64,000 bases of DNA from Pseudoalteromonas sp. MMG010 (GCF_018100905.1 NZ_JAGJEG010000006.1:124001-188000), one strand, 5' to 3'. Numbered from the stretch's first letter, positions 17,646 to 29,400 are shown. Made by a program: numbers and translations. The notes: a model not told the origin generated them from the sequence alone.

Positions 17646-18989
17646 ATGCTAAACAATGAAAATAATTTAAAAAAATTAGTAATTAACCAAAACTGTATTG
17701 ACGTGTTTGCTCATTACGCTCATTTGCCTTATGCCATTTTACTTGATTCGGCAAGTGATCAGCATGTTGATAGTCGTTACGATATCATCGCCATTGCCCC
17801 ATCGAGCACACTAGAAGTAAAAGATAATAAAAGCTACTTGAACGAGCAGTTCGACCCTCGTTCATGCTTTGAAATTTTGCAAACTGAATTAAACTTACTC
17901 GATGCTAATAAACCACATAGCCTTCCTTTTAACGGTGGCTGGCTTGGGTTTTTTGGCTACGACTTAAATAGATCGATAGAACACATCCCGCAGTTAGCTA
18001 AACACGATATCGACATGCCACAAATGGCCGTTGGATTGTACTTAGACGCCCTTATTTTTGATAAACAATGTAACAGCTGGTTTTACGTTTCACAGCCTAA
18101 AGTAAATCGTTTAGCGTTATATGAAAGCTATTTACAAACCCCAACTAAAAGTCTCCGCTTTTCACTAACCAGTGCATGGCAATCAAATATGGATGAAAAA
18201 ACGTATGCGAAAAAATTTGCCAGCATCCACCGTTATTTAAAAACCGGTGATTGTTATCAGATTAATTTAGCGCAGCGGTTTGTAGCGGATTATCAAGGGA
18301 GTGAGTGGCACGCTTATAAAACCCTTCGAGAAGCAAATAAAGCGCCTTTTTCTAGTTTTATTAATCACCCGAATGGAGTGATTTTATCGATTTCACCCGA
18401 GCGCTTCATTTCAGTTAACGATAAGCGTGTACAAAGTAAACCAATCAAAGGAACTTTAGCTCGTAAAGACAACCCCGTACAAGATGTCGCTCAAGCACAA
18501 ACATTATTAAATTCAGAAAAAGATCGGGCTGAAAACGTGATGATTGTCGACTTACTTCGCAACGATTTAGGTAAAGTTGCAAAACCCGGCTCTGTAAAAG
18601 TGCCTTCATTATTTGCTATAGAAAGTTTTCCGGCAGTCCATCATTTAGTCAGTACCGTTACCTCAGTGTTAGCACATGATAAAACAGCCGTTGACCAATT
18701 AAAGGCCGCTTTTCCTGGGGGGTCAATTACAGGCGCTCCGAAAATAAGAGCAATGGAAATAATTGAAGAACTGGAGCCGCATAAACGCAGTATTTATTGT
18801 GGCTCAATTGGCTATTTAAGTGCCTGTGGCGATATGGATACCAGTATTACAATTCGCACATTAGTCTGTCACAAAAACAAAATCTATTGCTGGGCCGGTG
18901 GAGGTATTGTGGCTGACTCTAAAGTTGAATTGGAATACCAAGAGACTTACGATAAAGTAAATAAAATTCTGCCATTATTAAAACTGTAG
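17646..18989 (+). CDS. pabB: Aminodeoxychorismate synthase component I PabB
   Basis: PabB (447 residues) makes 4-amino-4-deoxychorismate from chorismate for folate synthesis, with ammonia from a PabA glutaminase (not in the window). The C-terminal chorismate-binding domain has KPIKGTLAR with the catalytic lysine typical of PabB, DLLRNDLGKV, AAFPGGSITGAPK and WAGGGIVADS. The N-terminal half has the YDIIAIAP region of the family. AGGGGGC precedes the ATG. nudL starts 6 bases after the stop, so the two are probably one operon, the usual pabB-nudix pairing of gammaproteobacteria. Confidence 0.94.
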   Translation: MLNNENNLKKLVINQNCIDVFAHYAHLPYAILLDSASDQHVDSRYDIIAIAPSSTLEVKDNKSYLNEQFDPRSCFEILQTELNLLDANKPHSLPFNGGWLGFFGYDLNRSIEHIPQLAKHDIDMPQMAVGLYLDALIFDKQCNSWFYVSQPKVNRLALYESYLQTPTKSLRFSLTSAWQSNMDEKTYAKKFASIHRYLKTGDCYQINLAQRFVADYQGSEWHAYKTLREANKAPFSSFINHPNGVILSISPERFISVNDKRVQSKPIKGTLARKDNPVQDVAQAQTLLNSEKDRAENVMIVDLLRNDLGKVAKPGSVKVPSLFAIESFPAVHHLVSTVTSVLAHDKTAVDQLKAAFPGGSITGAPKIRAMEIIEELEPHKRSIYCGSIGYLSACGDMDTSITIRTLVCHKNKIYCWAGGGIVADSKVELEYQETYDKVNKILPLLKL

Positions 18990-18995
18990 GTTATT

Positions 18996-19574
18996 TTGAA
19001 TAGTGAAGATATCGTTACTCGGTTTTTATTAACATCACTTCCTACTTATAAGTCGATAAAGACTAACTTAAACACGCGTGCCAGTGCGGTAATCATTCCT
19101 ATAATCGATATTAATAATCATGCCCATGTTTTATTGTGTAAACGTGCGAGTCATTTATCTCATCACCCGGGTGAAATATGTCTACCCGGTGGTAAATTTG
19201 AACCCCATGACTTAACCCTTCGCACAACCGCTTTGAGAGAGCTCAAAGAAGAGCTCAACATCGAATCTAACAATGTTAAAGTATTAGGCGTATTACCGGT
19301 TCACCACACGCTAACGGGTTTTACTATCAGCCCCTATGTTGCTTTATTGAAACCAACTACACAGTGGCAAAACGATGTAAATGAAGTGCAAGCTAGTTTT
19401 TTACTGCCTTTACATGCATTAAGCCAAGATCATAATTGGCAACATTTCACATTTGAGCGTAATAATAAGCTGCAACACTTACCGGGTTTTTACACCCCTT
19501 ATGGCTTATTATGGGGGGCAACAGCAAATATTATTCGTCATTTTACTCGTCAGATCAGTTTAAAAACTGCGTAA
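18996..19574 (+). CDS. nudL: NudL-type CoA pyrophosphatase
   Basis: Nudix hydrolase of 192 residues, like E. coli NudL (YeaB). It carries the CoA-specific motif region LLCKRASHLSHHPGEICLPGG followed by a Nudix box with RELKEELNIE, where the usual Gly is replaced as in NudL. The expected reaction is cleavage of CoA to phosphopantetheine and adenosine 3',5'-bisphosphate. No ATG fits: the start is TTG at 18996, preceded by TAGG, and the first residues align with NudL. It is in an operon with pabB. Confidence 0.85.
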   Translation: MNSEDIVTRFLLTSLPTYKSIKTNLNTRASAVIIPIIDINNHAHVLLCKRASHLSHHPGEICLPGGKFEPHDLTLRTTALRELKEELNIESNNVKVLGVLPVHHTLTGFTISPYVALLKPTTQWQNDVNEVQASFLLPLHALSQDHNWQHFTFERNNKLQHLPGFYTPYGLLWGATANIIRHFTRQISLKTA

Positions 19575-19658
19575 TAGTAGTTACAGCACAAAGGCGGTGC
19601 GTTATGATAGTCGACCGTTCAAAGTTCAGCATGCGTGCTGGTAAAATAGAGGCACATT

Positions 19659-21035
19659 ATGATCAGTGCATTTGATATGTTTAGTGTAGGCATAGGACCA
19701 TCATCGTCACATACGGTAGGACCAATGCGTGCATCGCGTTTATTTGTCAATGAATTAACAGAGCAAAAATTACTCACTAAAGTTACCAATGTAAAAGTAG
19801 AATTATATGGCTCACTTGGCCAAACAGGTATAGGGCATGGCTCAGGTAAAGCCGTTATATTAGGCCTTGCAGGTTACGATCCTGAAACCATCGATGCTGA
19901 TGCTGTAGAAGGGATTTTGGCAACCATAGAGCAAGAACAAGTTATTTATTTAAATAAACAACAAAAAGCTAATTTTCCAAAACAAGGGGCTATTATATTT
20001 CATCGCCGTAAAACCTTGCCAAAACATTCAAATGCCATGGAAATTATAGCTTCAAATGAAAAAGACGTTTTATTTCGCAAAGTATACTACTCAATCGGCG
20101 GCGGCTTTATCGTAAGCGATGAAGAGTTTGAAAATGAAAAACAAGCTGCTATTGATATTCGCGAGCAAAACCCAGCCCCCTTCCCTTTTGACAGCGCACA
20201 AAAATTACTCGAATTATGTAAAGAATCAGGGTTTAGTGTGTCCACCCTGATGATGCAGAACGAAAAAACTTTACGCAGCGAAAATCAAATAAAAGATGAG
20301 CTTTTTAATATTTGGCAAGTAATGAAAGCCTGTATTGAGCGTGGTATGCGTACAGAAGGGATTTTACCCGGTGGACTAAAAGTAAAACGACGTGCCCCCA
20401 GTTTATATTTAAAACTGAATGTAGAAGTCAGTAACGATCCACTTCGTGCTATGGACTGGGTTGATTTATTTGCATTAGCCGTAAATGAAGAAAATGCAGC
20501 GGGAGGGCGCGTTGTTACAGCGCCAACTAATGGTGCAGCAGGAATTTTACCTGCGGTTTTAATGTATTATCATACTTTTATAAAAGAAGTAGACCGAGAT
20601 ATTGCAACACGTTATTTATTAACTGCCGCGGCGATTGGTATTTTATATAAAAAGAATGCGTCTATTTCAGGAGCCGAAGTGGGATGCCAAGGTGAAGTCG
20701 GTGTTGCATGCTCTATGGCAGCAGGCGCATTAACAGAAATTGTGGGTGGCAATGTTGTTCATGTTGAAAATGCAGCTGAAATTGGCATGGAGCATAACTT
20801 AGGATTAACCTGTGATCCCGTTGGCGGATTAGTTCAAGTCCCCTGTATAGAGCGTAATGCTATGGGTGCTATAAAAGCAATTAATGCTTCTAGATTAGCC
20901 ATTAGAGGCAGCGGTGAGCAAAAGGTATCTCTTGATAAAGTCATTAAAACCATGCTTGATACTGGCAATGATATGAAAACAAAATACAAAGAAACCGCAC
21001 GCGGTGGGTTAGCTGTTAATATTATTGAGTGTTAA
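19659..21035 (+). CDS. sdaA: L-serine dehydratase SdaA (iron-sulfur)
   Basis: Single-chain [4Fe-4S] L-serine ammonia-lyase (458 residues) giving pyruvate and ammonia. The N-terminal regulatory part has [15 protein letters not shown]. The C-terminal catalytic part has [19 protein letters not shown] and [18 protein letters not shown], which hold the cluster and C-terminal-tail cysteine regions. Length matches E. coli SdaA/SdaB. AGAGG precedes the ATG. A strong hairpin follows. It lies convergent with cysB, the serine-derived cysteine regulator, though that pairing may be chance. Confidence 0.95.
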   Translation: MISAFDMFSVGIGPSSSHTVGPMRASRLFVNELTEQKLLTKVTNVKVELYGSLGQTGIGHGSGKAVILGLAGYDPETIDADAVEGILATIEQEQVIYLNKQQKANFPKQGAIIFHRRKTLPKHSNAMEIIASNEKDVLFRKVYYSIGGGFIVSDEEFENEKQAAIDIREQNPAPFPFDSAQKLLELCKESGFSVSTLMMQNEKTLRSENQIKDELFNIWQVMKACIERGMRTEGILPGGLKVKRRAPSLYLKLNVEVSNDPLRAMDWVDLFALAVNEENAAGGRVVTAPTNGAAGILPAVLMYYHTFIKEVDRDIATRYLLTAAAIGILYKKNASISGAEVGCQGEVGVACSMAAGALTEIVGGNVVHVENAAEIGMEHNLGLTCDPVGGLVQVPCIERNAMGAIKAINASRLAIRGSGEQKVSLDKVIKTMLDTGNDMKTKYKETARGGLAVNIIEC

Positions 21036-21050
21036 TATTATTATGATAAA

Positions 21051-21072
21051 AAAGCCGCACAAGTGCGGCTTT
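21051..21072. terminator. Bidirectional terminator between sdaA and cysB
   Basis: The stem AAAGCCGCA/TGCGGCTTT closes a 4-base loop, with flanking A and T runs. It is placed between two convergent genes. Confidence 0.8.
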
Positions 21073-21086
21073 GTATTATAAATAAA

Positions 21087-22088
<1,002 letters not shown>

Positions 22089-22168
22089 TCAATAAAGTAG
22101 ATGAGAGTATGTGGCTAAAAACGAGTAAATAAAATAAATAACGCTTTAAACAAAATAGCATGACATAC

Positions 22169-22188
22169 GCCTAGTTTAGCTACTAGGC
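22169..22188. repeat. Short inverted repeat between cysB and the next gene
   Basis: The arms GCCTAGT and ACTAGGC flank a 6-base centre, 105 bases before cysB and 163 before the divergent gene. No T-run is present, so an operator is more likely than a terminator. Confidence 0.35.
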
Positions 22189-22350
22189 TAGCATAATCTA
22201 TTATGTTCAGGTAGCTCATTTATGAGCAATACTAATTTTTGTCATGTTAATGACCATACAGTGGTATAATCAATAATTATAAAAATAACTAATTTCATAA
22301 AAATAATGTAATATTATCCAGTATTAGATTATGAACTAGAGAGTTTTAAC

Positions 22351-23109
22351 ATGATCGTTTCTATTATTATTATATTAATTGTTGCACTCATCATTATTGC
22401 CCTATGGGTTGGTGCAATGCAGCAACGTAAAGAAAAAAAAGAAATCGAACGCCGTAAAGAATTAACAAAGCTCAAAGCGATAATTGAAGAATCTGACGAT
22501 GCATTAATGAATAGTGCAAATATCCCGCTTTCAGAGGCATTAATAAGAACACTACAAAGCAGAAGTTATAATGCGCTAATAGAAATGTCATCTTTATCGC
22601 CTAACTCCAAAGCCTTAAAAACTCGTTTATCTCAATCAAAAGAATTATTAGAAAAACCCGTTGAGGGCAATAATAGCGACACCATGGCGTTACCAAACAA
22701 CGATAAGCAACTTATTGGTATCATTCAAAGTATAAAAAAAATACGCTCAATTATTCGTAGTGAACACAATAAAGGACGAATAGAAAGTGCAACATATTCA
22801 ATGGAAGATAAACGCCTTGAAAAACTTCAGGTGAGAATTAACATAGACAGTCAAATTAAACGTGGGCTATCAGCACGTTCAGCGAGTATGGTTGGCTCTG
22901 CCCGTCAATACTTTGAAAAAGCATATGCAACATTAAGTGCATTAACTTATAGTGATGATTACATTACAGCAAAAAAGAACGAACTTGAAGGTTATTTAAA
23001 TGCAATTACCAAAGAGTTAAAAAGTTCTAATGAGAAAGCACTGAAGAAAAAAGCGGAAGAAGAACAAGATGATTTAGATGTCTTGTTTGCTCCGAAGAAG
23101 AAGTGGTAA
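22351..23109 (+). CDS. Membrane-anchored coiled-coil protein, unknown
   Basis: A 252-residue protein I do not recognise. One very hydrophobic N-terminal helix (residues 2-22) is followed by a strongly charged Lys/Glu segment (25-45), then a largely helical domain rich in Leu, Lys and Ser. The C-terminus is charged (KKKAEEEQDD) and ends in PKKKW. The arrangement suggests an inner-membrane protein with a cytosolic helical domain. It is convergent with the REC-GGDEF gene, 6 bases away. A start-proximal AGAG can act as the ribosome site. Confidence 0.8.
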   Translation: MIVSIIIILIVALIIIALWVGAMQQRKEKKEIERRKELTKLKAIIEESDDALMNSANIPLSEALIRTLQSRSYNALIEMSSLSPNSKALKTRLSQSKELLEKPVEGNNSDTMALPNNDKQLIGIIQSIKKIRSIIRSEHNKGRIESATYSMEDKRLEKLQVRINIDSQIKRGLSARSASMVGSARQYFEKAYATLSALTYSDDYITAKKNELEGYLNAITKELKSSNEKALKKKAEEEQDDLDVLFAPKKKW

Positions 23110-23115
23110 CGGCAG

Positions 23116-24033
23116 TTAAAAGTGAATGCGATTTCTTCCTTCAGATTTTGCTTTATACAGTAATTTATCCGCTATTTCTATTGTTTGTTGATTGTCGTTA
23201 AAAGACTTGAAAGTTGCTCCACCAATACTTATTGTTAAATAATCATGCTCTGAAAACTGATGTTCGATAGCTAAGCTTTCTATGTTGCATTTTATTTTTT
23301 CGGCAACATATTTAGCGCCTTCTGAGCTGGTATTAGGTAACACAACAACAAACTCTTCACCACCATAGCGTGCCACAAAGTCTTGTGGTCGCAATAAGCT
23401 ATCGGTAATTGTTTTAGCTACACGAATTAATGCATTATCACCTTGTAGATGACCATATATATCATTAAATTGCTTAAAGTAGTCAATATCAATAAGTAAA
23501 ACCGCATAATCCGTTTTTTCTCTTAACGCATGTAATTCAACTTTTTCAAAATGACTATCAAAGTAACGACGATTAAATACATTAGTTAAACCGTCTAAAA
23601 ACACTTGTTTTAAAAGTATGTCGTGCTGAAACTTAATCGTTAAATGTGAACGTACTCGTTGATAAAGTGTTTCGGGGTTAATAGGTTTCGTTACAAAATC
23701 CACAGCCCCGGCATCCCAACATTGAGTTTCTTCATGCTGTAGCGAAGTAACAAAAATTATCGGTATTTCGTGAGTGAGCTCATTATTTTTAAATTCTATA
23801 CACGTCTGAATACCGCTCATGCCGTCCATAGATATATCTAATAAAATAATATCTGGAATATCATTTTTTACTTGCAATAAAGCATCTTCACCACTGCTCG
23901 CGGTACTGACAGAGAAATGCTCAGATAAACGTTTTTTTAATACAATTAAACTTAATGGCTGGTCGTCAACAATCAACACTTTAGCATTATCTAAATTCAA
24001 CTGTATTTTACCCAAACCGGTATTTAACTTCAT
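23116..24033 (-). CDS. REC-GGDEF response regulator (diguanylate cyclase)
   Basis: PleD/WspR-like regulator of 305 residues. The receiver domain (about 17-130) has VLIVDDQPLS, the phosphoacceptor Asp in IILLDISMDG and the KP switch in FVTKPINP. The GGDEF domain has the active form GGEEF near residue 224, with an RPQD sequence at the I-site position, so product inhibition is expected. Phosphorylation probably controls dimerisation and activity. No kinase gene is adjacent; the hybrid kinase at 26.5 kb is a possible but unproven partner. Confidence 0.92.
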   Translation of the reverse strand: MKLNTGLGKIQLNLDNAKVLIVDDQPLSLIVLKKRLSEHFSVSTASSGEDALLQVKNDIPDIILLDISMDGMSGIQTCIEFKNNELTHEIPIIFVTSLQHEETQCWDAGAVDFVTKPINPETLYQRVRSHLTIKFQHDILLKQVFLDGLTNVFNRRYFDSHFEKVELHALREKTDYAVLLIDIDYFKQFNDIYGHLQGDNALIRVAKTITDSLLRPQDFVARYGGEEFVVVLPNTSSEGAKYVAEKIKCNIESLAIEHQFSEHDYLTISIGGATFKSFNDNQQTIEIADKLLYKAKSEGRNRIHF

Positions 24034-24184
24034 ATTAACATTATATCTTTATTGTAATTTTATCTAATACTATTATGCTAAATAATATAAATCAAATATA
24101 AAGCGTTTAATTGTTATTTATTTGTATAAAGTATTAAAAGAGGGATTATTAGAGAGAAATCAAATGATTATTATTGGTAAGTCA

Positions 24185-24217
24185 GCCTTATAAAGAGTGA
24201 AACACTTTTTATAAGGC
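24185..24217. repeat. Strong stem-loop downstream of a DUF6172-like gene
   Basis: The 15-base arms GCCTTATAAAGAGTG and CACTTTTTATAAGGC pair fully with one G-T wobble around AAA. It lies 19 bases after the stop of the minus-strand gene. There is no following T-run, so it may be a terminator or mRNA-end hairpin. Confidence 0.6.
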
Positions 24218-24235
24218 AATAAATTTGCTTAGTAT

Positions 24236-24535
24236 TTATGCATCTTCTGCATCAATAAACTCACGTTGAGCTGGACGAGCTAAGATTTCGACATAAAAAT
24301 GAGCCAACTCTTGTTGTTCAATCTCTGTGATTTTACTGTTTATTTGTGAAACATGAATCGCTTGTGCATCGTCTGCTGTATTTCCAAACTTACAATCAAA
24401 AGCCCAATAATCAGCATCAACAGGAAGTGTTTTATTTCGCTCTCTTTTCAAATATTTTTTCACTTCATGCTTTGCAGCATCAACCATACGAGGGTATTTG
24501 ATTTTCTCATGATTTAACGTGAATGTTTTCTTCAT
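24236..24535 (-). CDS. DUF6172-like small protein
   Basis: A 99-residue protein resembling the DUF6172 family, which is uncharacterised. Visible features are the start MKKTFTLNHE, the basic stretch EVKKYLKRERNKTLP, the central WAFDCKFG, and the C-terminal FYVEILARPAQREF. It is compact, probably cytosolic, with no membrane segment. It is followed by a long hairpin. The family assignment is from memory of the KYxRRER and W.FDC patterns and should be treated as tentative. Confidence 0.75.
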   Translation of the reverse strand: MKKTFTLNHEKIKYPRMVDAAKHEVKKYLKRERNKTLPVDADYWAFDCKFGNTADDAQAIHVSQINSKITEIEQQELAHFYVEILARPAQREFIDAEDA

Positions 24536-24677
24536 TACTTTCCTAATTTACCTAAATATTTTGATATACGATGATTTCGTTACATCATTTTTGGCTATTA
24601 TAGCAACTACATTTAAATTTTGGATGTTTTTTTAACGGATCAAAAAAATAAAAACAACATCAATTAATATAGGCCAT

Positions 24678-25205
24678 CTACGCATATGATAAATGGAGAG
24701 GTTTATGGATAGACTCATTTTGTAAACTATCATAAAACCCAGCTGCATCCATGGGCATATTAGTTAATTGTATTGATTCATTCGTAGTGCGCTTTCTAAC
24801 TGCCAGTTCACAATTATCTAAAACCGATAGAGGGATATGAGTACTGTCATCTCTTATAACTAATGGCTCTGGATTTAAGCAATGCGTTAGTTTTATCGTC
24901 ATCATTCCAGATTGCTCACCACTTTGTTGCAATATTTTACAATTGTGTTGACCAATTAGCATATTAAATTTGTCTGGTGCTAACTGCTGAATAGGTCCGC
25001 TCCCAAACTTTTTTCGCAGAACGTGTTCATCTACTATGTCATTTAACGAGTCAGATTGCGGTAAGTGAAATTGACTAAAATCTAAAGCATCATGAGAGAG
25101 CATCGCTAATAAAAGTGAAAATTCGCCACGACGTCTTTCATGGACACTTTTATTTAGCCGTGTATCAAGCTGACTCTCTGTGATTAACAAACCATCGATT
25201 TGCAT
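24678..25205 (-). CDS. Hypothetical protein, 175 residues
   Basis: I do not recognise this gene. The protein is hydrophilic and without membrane segments. The first 40 residues contain RLNKSVHERRRGEFSLLLAML and look helical, the middle is mixed, and the last 40 carry many polar residues. Codon use is like that of its neighbours. The start ATG at 25205 lies just before the tRNA-Tyr promoter on the other strand. A shared promoter region of about 70 bases separates them. Confidence 0.7.
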   Translation of the reverse strand: MQIDGLLITESQLDTRLNKSVHERRRGEFSLLLAMLSHDALDFSQFHLPQSDSLNDIVDEHVLRKKFGSGPIQQLAPDKFNMLIGQHNCKILQQSGEQSGMMTIKLTHCLNPEPLVIRDDSTHIPLSVLDNCELAVRKRTTNESIQLTNMPMDAAGFYDSLQNESIHKPLHLSYA

Positions 25206-25274
25206 ATACTTTAGCCGATTATAATGAAGAATATGTATTTATCGGCTTTATTTCATTTTTCTTTAGCTTTTTTC

Positions 25275-25302
25275 TTTACTTAAATAAACTTTTTGCTATT
25301 AT
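25275..25302 (+). promoter_or_regulatory. Predicted promoter of the tRNA-Tyr pair
   Basis: TTTACT, a 16-base spacer and TATTAT are followed by a GC-rich discriminator (CAGCGCCG), as in stringently controlled stable-RNA promoters. The first tRNA begins 15 bases later. Confidence 0.6.
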
Positions 25303-25317
25303 CAGCGCCGTTGCATT

Positions 25318-25402
25318 GGAGGGGTTCCCGAGCGGCCAAAGGGATCAGACTGTAAATCTGACGGCTCAGCCTTCGCTGGTTCGAATCCAGCTCCCTCCAC
25401 CA
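25318..25402 (+). tRNA. tRNA-Tyr (anticodon GTA), copy 1
   Basis: 85-base class II tRNA with GTA in an ACTGTAAATCT anticodon loop, a long variable arm, T-loop TTCGAAT and an encoded CCA end. It is nearly the same as E. coli tRNA-Tyr in the D-arm and anticodon arm. The acceptor stem pairs GGAGGGG with TCCCTCC. Confidence 0.97.
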
Positions 25403-25448
25403 CTTTTCTTCGGCTAAGATAAGTGGGGCCATTGCAACAAATTAGTGT

Positions 25449-25533
25449 GGAGGGGTTCCCGAGCGGCCAAAGGGATCAGACTGTAAATCTGACGGCTCAG
25501 CCTTCGCTGGTTCGAATCCAGCTCCCTCCACCA
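25449..25533 (+). tRNA. tRNA-Tyr (anticodon GTA), copy 2
   Basis: Identical in sequence to copy 1. The two copies start 131 bases apart, separated by a 46-base spacer, and are probably cut from one precursor. Confidence 0.97.
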
Positions 25534-25541
25534 CTTTCCTT

Positions 25542-25559
25542 TTATATTAATTAATATAA
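25542..25559. repeat. AT-rich palindrome after the tRNA pair
   Basis: A perfect 18-base palindrome (TTATATTAA/TTAATATAA) lies between the second tRNA and the converging peptidase gene. It may mark transcript ends, but no T-run follows. Confidence 0.4.
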
Positions 25560-25588
25560 GTCTAAAAATTCTAGCTATCGCTTCTTTG

Positions 25589-26281
25589 TTAAAATACCCA
25601 CTGTAAAGAATCACCATTTGTTTTTAACCATCGTTCAGCATTTTTATACTGTGGGTAATAGTGTGAAACCAACGCCCAAAATTCAGTGCTATGGTTTAAA
25701 TGAACCCGATGAGCAAGCTCATGAACTATCACGTAATCTATAATCGACTTATCTGCCCCAATTAATTGCAAGTTAAAGGTAAGCTCATCATGATTATTAC
25801 AACTCCCCCATCTTCTTTTGTAAGTTTTGATTGTCACTTTTTTTGGTAAAGTCATTTCCATCAGCTGGCAAAAGTAATGAAGTTTCATATCTATGTATTG
25901 CTCTAGAGTATGAAGTAGACACTCCTGCAGTAATTTTTGTCTTTTCTGATCAATTGCAGAAACCCTCGAAGAAGTATGAATAGTCATATTAGAGTAATCA
26001 TTATCAATGTTGACAAAAGATTTTGTGTCGGTCTTAAAATGTATTAATACGTTTTGTGAGAAAATTTGTATACATTGATTTTTAAATGGATATTGTGTTT
26101 TTTCTATTGCTAAATATTGTTTATTTAATTGAGCTATTACCCAAGATTGTTTTAATAATAGCCACTCGTTGATTAGCTTTGCACACACGCTTCGAGGGGC
26201 ATAAACTGTTACTTTTTTGTTAACAACTTTTATAGCAAGCGTTTTACGCCGCGTACTTCTTTTTAATTGGTATTCAAACAA
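25589..26281 (-). CDS. YgjP-like zinc metallopeptidase
   Basis: YgjP/DUF45 (M48-like, WLM clan) protein of 230 residues. The zinc motif is HELAHRVHLNHSTEFW, with the third ligand in the following helix. The preceding KRRWGSCNNHDELTFNLQL is the family hallmark. No signal peptide is present, so it is cytosolic. E. coli YgjP has no settled substrate. It is transcribed toward the tRNA pair. The ATG at 26281 gives the expected length. Confidence 0.88.
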   Translation of the reverse strand: MFEYQLKRSTRRKTLAIKVVNKKVTVYAPRSVCAKLINEWLLLKQSWVIAQLNKQYLAIEKTQYPFKNQCIQIFSQNVLIHFKTDTKSFVNIDNDYSNMTIHTSSRVSAIDQKRQKLLQECLLHTLEQYIDMKLHYFCQLMEMTLPKKVTIKTYKRRWGSCNNHDELTFNLQLIGADKSIIDYVIVHELAHRVHLNHSTEFWALVSHYYPQYKNAERWLKTNGDSLQWVF

Positions 26282-26471
26282 AACCTTTCTCTTTTTAGCT
26301 TAGCCTTCGCGAAAAAAACACTACTTTATAACTAACCAAATCACTTCACAGTTAATTTATAGTTAATTAATCATTAACATTCTATATCTTTGTTCCTAAT
26401 AAAAAAACTGCCTTCTTTTTGTTTATATTTTGTATTAAACTATAGCACTAACGTTTATTTTTTGAGCCCTT

Positions 26472-29400
26472 ATGTTGCAAGCATTTTTTATCACGGATCA
26501 AGACCCGAGTTTAATTTTAAATGGGACATACAACCCTTGGTTAGTTTTTCTATCTTTTGCTATTGCAATTTTTGCAGCATTTTTCACATCATATCTTATC
26601 GATTTAGCTAAAAAAACATCCTTTTCGAATTATAAACTTATGTCGAAAATAACCGCTGCGTCGGTTTTTTCTACGGGTATATGGAGTATGCACTTTATAG
26701 GCATGATTGCCTTTTCGCTGTGCACGCAAATAACCTATGACCCAACAACCACATTTTTATCTTTCATCCCTGCTTTTCTTGCTTGCCAATATGCTATGTT
26801 TTTGTTGGTCGATAGTGATAAGTCAATGAAAACCCTAATACAAAGCTCTATATTACTAGGCGCGGGTATTGGTACTATGCATTACAGTGGTATGGCTGCA
26901 ATGGAACTGGCACCGCTTTTACGTTATGACCCAATCATATTTATATTATCAATTTTTGTTGCGATCGGACTGTCTTTCATTGGATTGTATACGCGGGTAC
27001 ATTTAGAAGTGAAGTTCCCGCAATTAAATTTTTCACTTAGCCGCTTCATCAGTGCGAGTATTTTAGGTTTTGCAGTGACTGGTATGCATTATATGGGGAT
27101 GGCTGCATCGCGTTTTGTTGCTACTTCTCCAATCATTAAAGACACTTCAAATGCATCAGATTTAAATTTCATAGCAATTGCTGTTGCAACTGCGACAATC
27201 GTATTAACCAGCTTAGTGGCTGTATTTAATGGTATTGTGCGTTACAAGCTTTTATTATCGGAAAAAACAGCAGAACAATCTCGCTTAAATGCGATTTTAG
27301 GTACTGCTATTGACGGTATTATAACCATTGATCACAAAGGGGTTATTTTAAGTATTAATGAAGCCGTAACGAAAATATTTGGCTGGCAAAGCGATGAGAT
27401 ACTAGGAAAAAATGTCAAAATGCTAATGGATAGTAGCATAGCAAAAGATCATGATAGTTACCTAAAGCATGCTGCTAATATTGATTTTGGAAAAGTTATC
27501 GGGATTAATCGAGATGTGCATGCAAAGCACAAAAATGGTCAATTATTTCCTATTCGCCTCGGTGTTGGTGAGGTTAAATTACAAGATCAGACTCCGTTAT
27601 TTGTAGGTTTTATTACCGATTTAACTGAGCAGAGAGCATTACAACAAAGTTTAATCGAAAAAGAGCAAAGCTACCGTTCTTTAATGAATAACATGCCCGG
27701 TGTTGCATTTAGGTGCGAACATAATACAGCAAGAAGCACACTCTTCATAAGTCCAAACATAGTTGAGCTAACAGGTTATACACCTGATGAATTTACGAAC
27801 AATAATATAGAATTTATAAATTTAATATTAAAAGCAGATCAGCTCCCGTTATTCGACGTAATTAACCAAGCATTAAAAGACAAGCGACAATATTCAGTTG
27901 AGTACCGTATACGCCATCGCAATGGCAGTATTTTATGGTTACTTGAACAAGGAAGCTTTGATTATAACGAACAAGGCGAAACGAACTGGATAGACGGTGT
28001 TTTAATCGATATTACCGATAGAAAGGAATACGAAGAGAAATTAGAAAGCGCCAAACTCGCTGCAGAAGAAGCCGCCATTGCTAAACAGTCTTTTATGGCA
28101 AATATGAGCCATGAAATACGTACCCCGATGAACGCCATAATTGGTTTTAGTGATCTCTTAATGGATACGCCGTTAAACCAAGAACAACAAAGGCATTTAA
28201 TTACCGTTAATGATGCTGCTCGCTCACTGCTTCGATTATTGAATGAAATCCTTGATTCGGCAAAATTAGAACGTGGTAAGCTGACTATCGAACCGCTTCA
28301 CTTTACTTTAAAGCCGGTTATCGACAGTATTATTTCTACATTTTGGCTTGAAGCTAAAAAGAAAAATTTAAATTTAACCCTCAAAATTGATGACTCTGTA
28401 CACACTGCTTATTATGGCGATCCTGATAGATTACGCCAAGTACTTACAAATCTAATTGGTAATGCCATTAAGTTTACCGAAAAAGGTGCGGTGAGTGTTG
28501 AGGTGCGCACTACACAAAATGAGCATTTATTTTTTGAAGTGAATGATACCGGTATAGGTATCGCTAAAGATCGAATTAAAGCGATATTCCAGCCTTTTGA
28601 ACAAGCTGATGGGACGACAACTCGTCGCTTTGGTGGAACAGGCTTAGGGACTACTATTAGTAAGCAATTAGTAGAGTTAATGGGCGGGACGATTAATTTA
28701 GTAAGTGAAGTAGGTAAAGGAAGTTGTTTTTACTTTTCTCTGCCACTGGAGCCTGGTGACGAGAACAAAATCGATCATTTTGATGGCCTTCATACAGAAC
28801 TTCCCCCTCTTAGAATATTGGTGGTTGACGATATTGCTCAAAATACAGAGTTGTTATCCTTATTATTATCGCGTGATGAGCATAGTATTACGACAGCTTC
28901 TAATGGACACGAAGCAATTGCTATCTTTAAAGAGCAAGACTTTGATGTGATTTTAATGGATATCCATATGCCAGAGTGTGACGGTATAGAAGCGACTTAC
29001 TTGATACGTGAAATAGAGCAAGCTAGACAGTTAAAAAACACTCCTATTATTGCGTTAACAGCCAGTGTATTACAGCAAGATAAATTAACGGCTAAAAAAG
29101 CCGGAATGAATGGTTTTGCTAACAAACCTGTCGATATTAACCAATTAAATCAAGAAATTGCTATGGTTATGGGCTATGGTTTAAATAAAGAAGTAATGAT
29201 AGAGAACAACGACCCACAATCGTTACATATAGATTTTATTAAAGGAACTCAATTGTGGGGCACTAAGTGTAAGCAGATCACTCAAATAAGCCGCTACCTT
29301 AAAGATAACAAAGAAAATTTTGATAATTTAATTGCACAAAACAATGTCGACATGAGTGATTTTAAAACGCTCACTCACACATTAAGAGGCGTAGCTGGTA

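Noticed and set aside
21018-21042. Direct repeat GTTAATATTATT at the sdaA stop
   Set aside because: One copy lies in codons for Val-Asn-Ile-Ile and the rest is AT-rich; chance is likely.
25414-25617. A 67-residue frame with WWRELDSNQRR antisense to the tRNA
   Set aside because: The WWRELDSNQRR stretch is a well-known artefact of translating across tRNA genes; it is the reverse of the tRNA-Tyr.
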